DNA of 64,000 nucleotides from Martinezella rhizogenes (GTDB lineage Bacteria > Pseudomonadota > Alphaproteobacteria > Rhizobiales > Rhizobiaceae). Position 1 is the first letter of the stretch; the number at the start of each line of letters is the position of its first letter. The DNA is taken from NCBI RefSeq assembly GCF_027460065.1, contig NZ_JAPYZZ010000002.1:248001-312000 (forward strand), written 5' to 3'. Below are positions 59,590 through 64,000 of the stretch, one piece after another. A program made the position numbers and the translations under genes. The notes beneath the pieces are model-generated. The model was not told the DNA's origin. It searched no databases and saw only the letters and a list, made by a program, of their open reading frames with translations.

Positions 59590-60276
59590 TCAATACGCGT
59601 CGGCGTTGTCGATGTTGAAATTGTAGAGCGTGCGGGCAGAGCCGTAGCGCTTGAACTCGCTTGGGCTGACATCCGAAACGCCGGCCTTTTCGAGGAGTTC
59701 TGCGAGCTTTTCGAGATGCTCGGGCCGCATTTCCTTCTCGATGCAATCGGCACCCAGGCTCTTCACCGAGCCGCGCACAAAAAGCTTCGCCTCATAAAGG
59801 CTGTCACCCAGCGCATCGCCCGCATCGCCGCAGACGACGAGGTGGCCTGACTGGCCCATGAAGGCGGACATGTGGCCGATATTGCCCTTCACGACGATAT
59901 CGATGCCCTTCATGGAAATGCCGCAGCGGGAAGCGGCATTACCCTTGATGACCAGCAGCCCGCCGCGACCGGTGGCCCCGGCATATTGCGAGGCATCACC
60001 CTCGATGACGACGGTGCCGGACATCATGTTCTCAGCGACACCCGGCCCGGCCGAGCCGTGAACGGTGACGGTGCCGCCATCATTCATGCCGGCGCAATAA
60101 TAACCGACCGAACCGTGCACATCGACGGTGACAGGACTGTCGATGCCGACAGCGACGGCATGGTGGCCACGCGGATTGACGACTTCGAATTCGGTATCGT
60201 TGACACCGGAGGAAAGACCGTGAAGTGCGCTATTCAATTCACGCAAGGGCGTATGGGAGAGATCAAAAACTGGCAT
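59590..60276 (-). CDS. GlxC/MgsB: glutamate synthase GXGXG-domain protein
   Basis: The 228-residue right-handed beta-helix protein resembles the C-terminal GXGXG domain of GltB: GVNDTEFEVVNPRGHHAVAV, GYYCAGMNDGGTVTVHGSAG, GVAENMMSGTVVIEGDASQY, GGLLVIKGNAASRCGISMKG and GNIGHMSAFMGQSGHLVVCG. It is a structural subunit between the amidotransferase and the FMN synthase subunit. It lies 37 bp after the amidotransferase gene. Confidence 0.9.
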   Translation of the reverse strand: MPVFDLSHTPLRELNSALHGLSSGVNDTEFEVVNPRGHHAVAVGIDSPVTVDVHGSVGYYCAGMNDGGTVTVHGSAGPGVAENMMSGTVVIEGDASQYAGATGRGGLLVIKGNAASRCGISMKGIDIVVKGNIGHMSAFMGQSGHLVVCGDAGDALGDSLYEAKLFVRGSVKSLGADCIEKEMRPEHLEKLAELLEKAGVSDVSPSEFKRYGSARTLYNFNIDNADAY

Positions 60277-60313
60277 GGATTATGACTTTCAAAACAGGCG
60301 CCGATGACGGGTC

Positions 60314-61219
60314 TCAGGCAGCCTTTTCATGGTCCCAGAAATAGACGGTCGCCGGTTCCGGCTCCCACACCCGGGCATTTTCAATGCCGGGCAGATTAAC
60401 CAGAGCGCGATATTCCGAACCGAAAGCGACATACTGGTCGGTCTCGGCCATCACTGCCGGCTTACAGGCGATGGGGTCGCGCACCACCCCAAAACCGGAT
60501 TTGGTGCCGACGACGAAGGTGAAGAAACCATCGAGATCATCGAGCGCGCCGGTGAGCGCCTCCCCTAAATCCTTGCCCTTGGCCATTTCCGCCGTGAGAT
60601 AGGCGGCAGCGACTTCCGAGTCGTTCTGGGTCTCGAAAGTCATGCCTTCACGCACCAGTTCGCGGCGCAGGTTATTGTGGTTGGAAAGCGAACCGTTGTG
60701 TACCAGGCACTGGTCGGCACCGGTGGAAAAGGGATGCGCGCCAAGCGTCGTCACCGCCGATTCCGTCGCCATGCGGGTGTGGCCGATGCCATGGGTGCCG
60801 GCCATGGAGCGCACGTCAAAGCGGGTGACCACGTCCTTTGGCAGGCCGGTTTCCTTGTAGATTTCTACGCTATCGCCGGAACCCATCACACGCACATTCG
60901 GCCGGATGGTGGCGAGAACCGCACGAATACCGTCAAGCTTCTGCGATGGAATATCCAGCACCGCATGGGTGCTTTTCACCATGACCGAGGCGTCAACGCC
61001 GCTTTCCTTCAGCGCTTCGGCAATGCCGGAAAAATCGGCAGCGGGATCGGCCGACTGGATCGTCACTTTCGCACGGCCATCGGCCGCACTTCCGTAAATC
61101 GCGATGCCGGCCGAATCCGGCCCGCGATCGGTCATGGTGACGAGCATGTCCGAAAGCAGCTGACCCAGCTGCGGTTCAAGGCTTTTGTCTTTCAGGAATA
61201 GTCCAACAATGCCGCACAT
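60314..61219 (-). CDS. GlxB/MgsA: class II glutamine amidotransferase domain protein
   Basis: The 301-residue protein begins MCGIVGLFLKDKSLEPQLGQ, so Cys2 becomes the N-terminal nucleophile after Met removal. RMATESAVTTLGAHPFSTGA, QCLVHNGSLSNHNNLRRELV and the later EVAAAYLTAEM are the amidotransferase Arg/Asn/Gly/Asp positions. In the Mgs complex it releases the amine from gamma-glutamylmethylamide. It starts the glxB-glxC-glxD unit, behind GGAGGTGCCTGTCG. A palindrome at 61261 lies in its promoter. Confidence 0.9.
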   Translation of the reverse strand: MCGIVGLFLKDKSLEPQLGQLLSDMLVTMTDRGPDSAGIAIYGSAADGRAKVTIQSADPAADFSGIAEALKESGVDASVMVKSTHAVLDIPSQKLDGIRAVLATIRPNVRVMGSGDSVEIYKETGLPKDVVTRFDVRSMAGTHGIGHTRMATESAVTTLGAHPFSTGADQCLVHNGSLSNHNNLRRELVREGMTFETQNDSEVAAAYLTAEMAKGKDLGEALTGALDDLDGFFTFVVGTKSGFGVVRDPIACKPAVMAETDQYVAFGSEYRALVNLPGIENARVWEPEPATVYFWDHEKAA

Positions 61220-61260
61220 CGACAGGCACCTCCATTCGTTTCTGAATGAAGGGCTAACAT

Positions 61261-61272
61261 ATGGAATTCCAT
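61261..61272. promoter_or_regulatory. Perfect palindrome in the glxB/mgsA promoter region
   Basis: ATGGAATTCCAT is a perfect 12-bp palindrome, 41 bp before the glxB-type start, following a TTGACG at 61274-61279 (read leftward) that may be the -35. The XRE-cupin regulator gene is adjacent upstream and is a natural candidate to bind here. The outer halves ATGG/CCAT equal those of the GntR-type sites. Confidence 0.45.
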
Positions 61273-61315
61273 TCCGTCAACTATCAGGAATATTTTTTTC
61301 TTCTAAGGCAAAAAC

Positions 61316-61981
61316 TCAATCACTGGTCATCCGCCTTTGCGGATAGGAAATGATCGACAGATAACGCGCGGGAAGCTTCACCAATTCTTCCGGCCCGTGC
61401 GGCGCATCGGCGTCGAAAAACAGGCTGTCGCCGGCCTGCATGGTGAAAAGCTGCTCGCCATGGCGATAGACCACCTCGCCTTCCAACATGTAGAGAAACT
61501 CCATGCCTTCATGCTGGAAGGTCGGGAACACATCCGAATCCGTGGTGAGCGTGATGAGATAGGGCTCGACGGTGACGCCGCTGGTATTGTTGTCGATATG
61601 ACCGAGCAGGCTGTATTGATGGCCGGCGCGGGTGCCACGGCGATCGATATTCACCCCCTGCCCCGCTTTGACGAAGGTGGCGCTGCGCGGCTCTTCAAAC
61701 CCGCGAAAGAATGCGGTTATCGGCACGCCCAACGCCTTGGAGAGTGTTTGCAGCGTGGTGAGCGACGGGGAGATATTGCCGTTCTCGATCTTGGAAAGCA
61801 TGCCGACGGAGACACCGGTGGCCGAAGCAAGATCAGTGACGGTGATGCCGAGCTTCTTGCGATAGGCGCGAACCTCGTGGCCGATGGCCATTTCCAGATT
61901 GTTGACCCTCGGCTCACGAACGGCATGTGGATCCTGCGACAGGAACTGCGCAGCTTCGGTCTTGGTGGCATCCTTCGCCAT
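61316..61981 (-). CDS. XRE-family regulator with C-terminal cupin domain
   Basis: The 221-residue regulator starts at the ATG at 61981 behind CCGGAGGACACC; an ATG five codons earlier is possible. It has an HTH_3 domain (about 28-85: EVRAYRKKLGITVTDLASAT / GVSVGMLSKIENGNISPSLT) and a cupin (about 115-215: FPTFQHEGMEFLYMLEGEVV, QAGDSLFFDADAPHGPEELV). These sensors (PuuR/SutR-like) bind small ligands in the cupin. It stands between the AraC-type regulator and the glxBCD-type genes, all leftward. Confidence 0.9.
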   Translation of the reverse strand: MAKDATKTEAAQFLSQDPHAVREPRVNNLEMAIGHEVRAYRKKLGITVTDLASATGVSVGMLSKIENGNISPSLTTLQTLSKALGVPITAFFRGFEEPRSATFVKAGQGVNIDRRGTRAGHQYSLLGHIDNNTSGVTVEPYLITLTTDSDVFPTFQHEGMEFLYMLEGEVVYRHGEQLFTMQAGDSLFFDADAPHGPEELVKLPARYLSIISYPQRRMTSD

Positions 61982-62030
61982 GGTGTCCTCCGGCATTATC
62001 GTGTTTTCCCTTCCTTACAGGAAAACTATT

Positions 62031-63005
62031 TTAATTCGGAGGAAATCTTTGCCGCATGGCATTCGGCGTCTGACCGAAGCGAGCCTTAAAACTTCCTGAA
62101 AAATGGCCTGCACTGGAAAAGCCGGTGGCGAAGGCCACTTCCGCGATGGAGAGCGGGCTTTGTTCCAGCAATCGCCGGGCGTGATCAAGGCGGATTGCGC
62201 GGTATGTCTCCAGAAAACTCGACTTCAGGTGGGTCGCGAAGAGTCGGTCGAGGTGGCGCGCGCTTGTGCCGGCCAGTTTTGCCATGGTCTGCCGGTCGAG
62301 CGGGCTTTCAATGGTCGTTTCCATTTTTTCCAGCACGGTCAGCAAGGCCGGATGGTTGGTGCCATGACGCTCCGCCGAGGAACCGCGCTGCGGCGCACCG
62401 GGTTCGGCGATGGCCGTGTGCAGATACCAGTCGCTGACACGCCTTGCGAAATGTGCGCCCATTCTCTGCGAAATCATCGCATGCATCATGTCGAGGGGGG
62501 CAACGCCGCCGGCGCAGGTGATGCGGTCTCCATCGAAAACAAACCGCGCCTGCCGGGGCGTGAGATGGCCGAAGGCCTCTTTCAGCACCGGCGCATGTTC
62601 CCAATGGATGGTGAAATCGCGGTTTTCCAGCAATCCCGCCGCTGCCAGCACATAAGCGCCGCTGGAAATGCCCCCGATCCTGACACCCTGCCGCGCCAGC
62701 CGCCGCAACGTCCCGTAAGAATTTTCCGCAACGCTCCAGTCCTGCGGCCCGCCGCCCGCACAGACAAAAATCGTGTGGCATCGCTCGCCGGCAGCGGCGA
62801 GCGCCTCGCAGCCAACAATGATGCCGGACGAACTTCTGACGGCCTCGCCATCAAAAGACAGGGGAACCGCATCGTACAGATCGGTTCCAGCGATCAGATT
62901 GGCGGCGCGCAACGGCTCCACAGCCGAAGCATAGGACATCAGCGCAAAATTCGGAACGAGGATAAAACCAATGCGCTGGACATTCTTCTGTTCGATGATC
63001 ATCAT
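62031..63005 (-). CDS. GlxA-family transcriptional regulator (DJ-1/PfpI-like domain plus AraC helix-turn-helix)
   Basis: The 324-residue protein has an amidase/DJ-1-like domain (about 10-180: RIGFILVPNFALMSYASAVE, TIFVCAGGGPQDW, RIGGISSGAYVLAAAGLLEN), where the usual nucleophile Cys is replaced by Ser in GGISSGA. A double AraC helix-turn-helix follows (about 225-320: MAKLAGTSARHLDRLFATHL, LLEQSPLSIAEVAFATGFSS). It is a GlxA/GbdR-type regulator typical of methylated-amine and glycine-betaine loci. It diverges from the sarcosine-oxidase-like gene at 63096 (90-bp gap) and likely activates it. Confidence 0.9.
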   Translation of the reverse strand: MMIIEQKNVQRIGFILVPNFALMSYASAVEPLRAANLIAGTDLYDAVPLSFDGEAVRSSSGIIVGCEALAAAGERCHTIFVCAGGGPQDWSVAENSYGTLRRLARQGVRIGGISSGAYVLAAAGLLENRDFTIHWEHAPVLKEAFGHLTPRQARFVFDGDRITCAGGVAPLDMMHAMISQRMGAHFARRVSDWYLHTAIAEPGAPQRGSSAERHGTNHPALLTVLEKMETTIESPLDRQTMAKLAGTSARHLDRLFATHLKSSFLETYRAIRLDHARRLLEQSPLSIAEVAFATGFSSAGHFSGSFKARFGQTPNAMRQRFPPN

Positions 63006-63095
63006 GTCTCTTTTTTAAATCATAATGTCCCTTATCTGCAATCCCCTTCCGAACGGCATCGCTAAGCTTGCTCGATATCGTTCGAGGTACGCCAG

Positions 63096-64000
63096 ATGCG
63101 CTATTCTGCTTTTTCGATTTTTAAGAACGGCCTTTTCGGCAACAAGGCGTGGAAACCCGCATGGCGGGAGGTGTCGCCGAAACCACATTATGACGTCATC
63201 ATCGTTGGCGGCGGTGGACACGGGTTGGCGACGGCCTATTATCTCGCCAAGGAATTCGGCATCACCAATGTCGCGGTGCTGGAGAAAAACTACATCGGCT
63301 CCGGCAATGTCGGCCGCAATACCACGATCATCCGCTCCAATTACCTGCTGCCGGGCAACAACCCGTTTTACGAGCTTTCGATGAAGCTGTGGGAAGGGCT
63401 GGAACAGGATTTCAACTTCAACGCCATGGTTTCCCAGCGTGGCGTGCTCAATCTCTTCCACTCGGATGCGCAGCGCGATGCCTATACACGGCGTGGCAAT
63501 GCCATGCGGCTGCACGGCGTCGATGCCGAGCTGCTGGACCGCACCTCGGTGAAGGCGATGTTGCCATTTCTCGATTTCGACAATGCCCGCTTCCCCATTC
63601 AGGGTGGATTGCTGCAAAAGCGCGGCGGCACCGTCCGTCACGATGCCGTCGCCTGGGGGTATGCGCGTGGTGCAGACAGCCGGGGCGTCGATATCATCCA
63701 GGGCTGCGAGGTGACGGGCATTCGCCGCGAAAACGGCGCGGTCGTGGGCGTCGAAACAAGCCGCGGCTTCATCGGCTGCGGCAAGCTGGCTTTGGCAGCG
63801 GCGGGCAATTCTTCACAGGTCGCCGCCATGGCCGGGCTGAAACTGCCGATCGAAAGCCATGTCTTGCAGGCTTTCGTGTCGGAAGGGCTGAAACCCTTCA
63901 TCGATGGCGTCGTCACCTTCGGGGCCGGGCATTTTTACGTCTCGCAATCGGACAAGGGCGGCCTCGTCTTCGGGGGCGATATAGACGGCTATAATTCCTA
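63096..64000 (+). CDS. Sarcosine oxidase beta-subunit-like / N-methylglutamate dehydrogenase subunit MgdA (cut by window edge)
   Basis: From the ATG at 63096 (behind GAGGTACGCCAG) the frame is open to the window end, 301 residues visible of about 415. It begins MRYSAFSIFKNGLFGNKAWK and has the FAD-binding motif DVIIVGGGGHGLATAYYLAK, VLEKNYIGSGNVGRNTTIIR and LPIESHVLQAFVSEGLKP, as in SoxB. Sarcosine oxidase and N-methylglutamate dehydrogenase share this subunit; the GmaS/Mgs genes nearby favour MgdA, which transfers the N-methyl group to THF. Genes for the other subunits would be expected beyond the edge. Confidence 0.85.
   Translation, partial: MRYSAFSIFKNGLFGNKAWKPAWREVSPKPHYDVIIVGGGGHGLATAYYLAKEFGITNVAVLEKNYIGSGNVGRNTTIIRSNYLLPGNNPFYELSMKLWEGLEQDFNFNAMVSQRGVLNLFHSDAQRDAYTRRGNAMRLHGVDAELLDRTSVKAMLPFLDFDNARFPIQGGLLQKRGGTVRHDAVAWGYARGADSRGVDIIQGCEVTGIRRENGAVVGVETSRGFIGCGKLALAAAGNSSQVAAMAGLKLPIESHVLQAFVSEGLKPFIDGVVTFGAGHFYVSQSDKGGLVFGGDIDGYNS

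Noticed and set aside
1..64000. tRNA or rRNA genes, CRISPR arrays, insertion sequences, phage genes or replication origins
   Set aside because: No cloverleaf-like sequence, regular short repeats, transposase or integrase motifs were seen in either strand. Small RNAs without strong structure could be missed by eye.

Overview
This window comes from a GC-rich (about 60%), gene-dense alphaproteobacterial genome. Gene content, operon style and protein resemblance point to the Rhizobiaceae, most likely an Agrobacterium/Rhizobium secondary replicon. That is an inference from recognised families (GlnT/GlxBCD-type cluster, MocR and GlxA-type regulators, six complete ABC importers); no rRNA, tRNA or replication gene is present to confirm it. 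I see no insertion sequence, phage gene, CRISPR array or RNA gene.

Layout: (1) 0-2.2 kb: a truncated LysR gene divergent from two DJ-1/PfpI genes, one cytosolic and one exported. (2) 2.3-8.1 kb: a leftward operon (SDR dehydrogenase, polar amino-acid-type ABC importer, RraA/CHA-aldolase-like protein) with a divergent LysR gene. (3) 8.2-14.2 kb: a leftward operon joining a biotin carboxylase, a normal biotin carrier, a second carrier-like protein without the biotinyl lysine, the three 5-oxoprolinase-type subunits PxpB, PxpC and PxpA, and an aminotransferase. (4) 14.2-21 kb: small stand-alone genes (ABM monooxygenase, LysR, Nudix, PhzF, a frameshifted LysE exporter, VOC protein, MocR regulator, nucleotidyltransferase). 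(5) 20.8-25.5 kb: LysR divergent from a PrpF-type isomerase and an SsuABC/TauABC-like importer, closed by a clear terminator. (6) 25.7-31 kb: an Opp-type peptide importer. (7) 31.9-40.4 kb: a LacI-controlled unit with an FAD oxidoreductase, a CUT1 sugar importer and a secreted protein ending in a SecD-P1-like domain.

(8) 40.5-55.7 kb is a block entirely on the minus strand. One operon carries a DUF1185 protein, alpha/beta hydrolase, flavin reductase (with a degenerate Nudix-like tail), luciferase-like monooxygenase, aldehyde dehydrogenase, NIPSNAP protein, a polyamine-type ABC importer and a semialdehyde dehydrogenase. A second operon carries an amino-acid-type importer and an iron alcohol dehydrogenase. 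Near-identical palindromes (ATGG-N4-CCAT/A) lie at the promoters of both operons and of the FCD-type GntR gene next to them, so the block looks like one regulon for oxidative catabolism of an unidentified, probably nitrogen-containing, compound.

(9) 55.9-64 kb: PurU, a GlnT/GmaS-type synthetase, GlxD/GlxC/GlxB-type subunits (equivalent to MgsC/B/A), an XRE-cupin regulator, a GlxA/AraC regulator and the start of a sarcosine-oxidase-beta-like gene. Together these look like the N-methylglutamate route for methylamine, cut by the right window edge, with PurU releasing the C1 unit as formate.

Gene starts were chosen from Shine-Dalgarno sequences, ATGA/GTGA overlaps with the upstream gene and family length. 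Several are shorter than the longest open frame. All functional names rest on sequence recognition by eye, with no database search.
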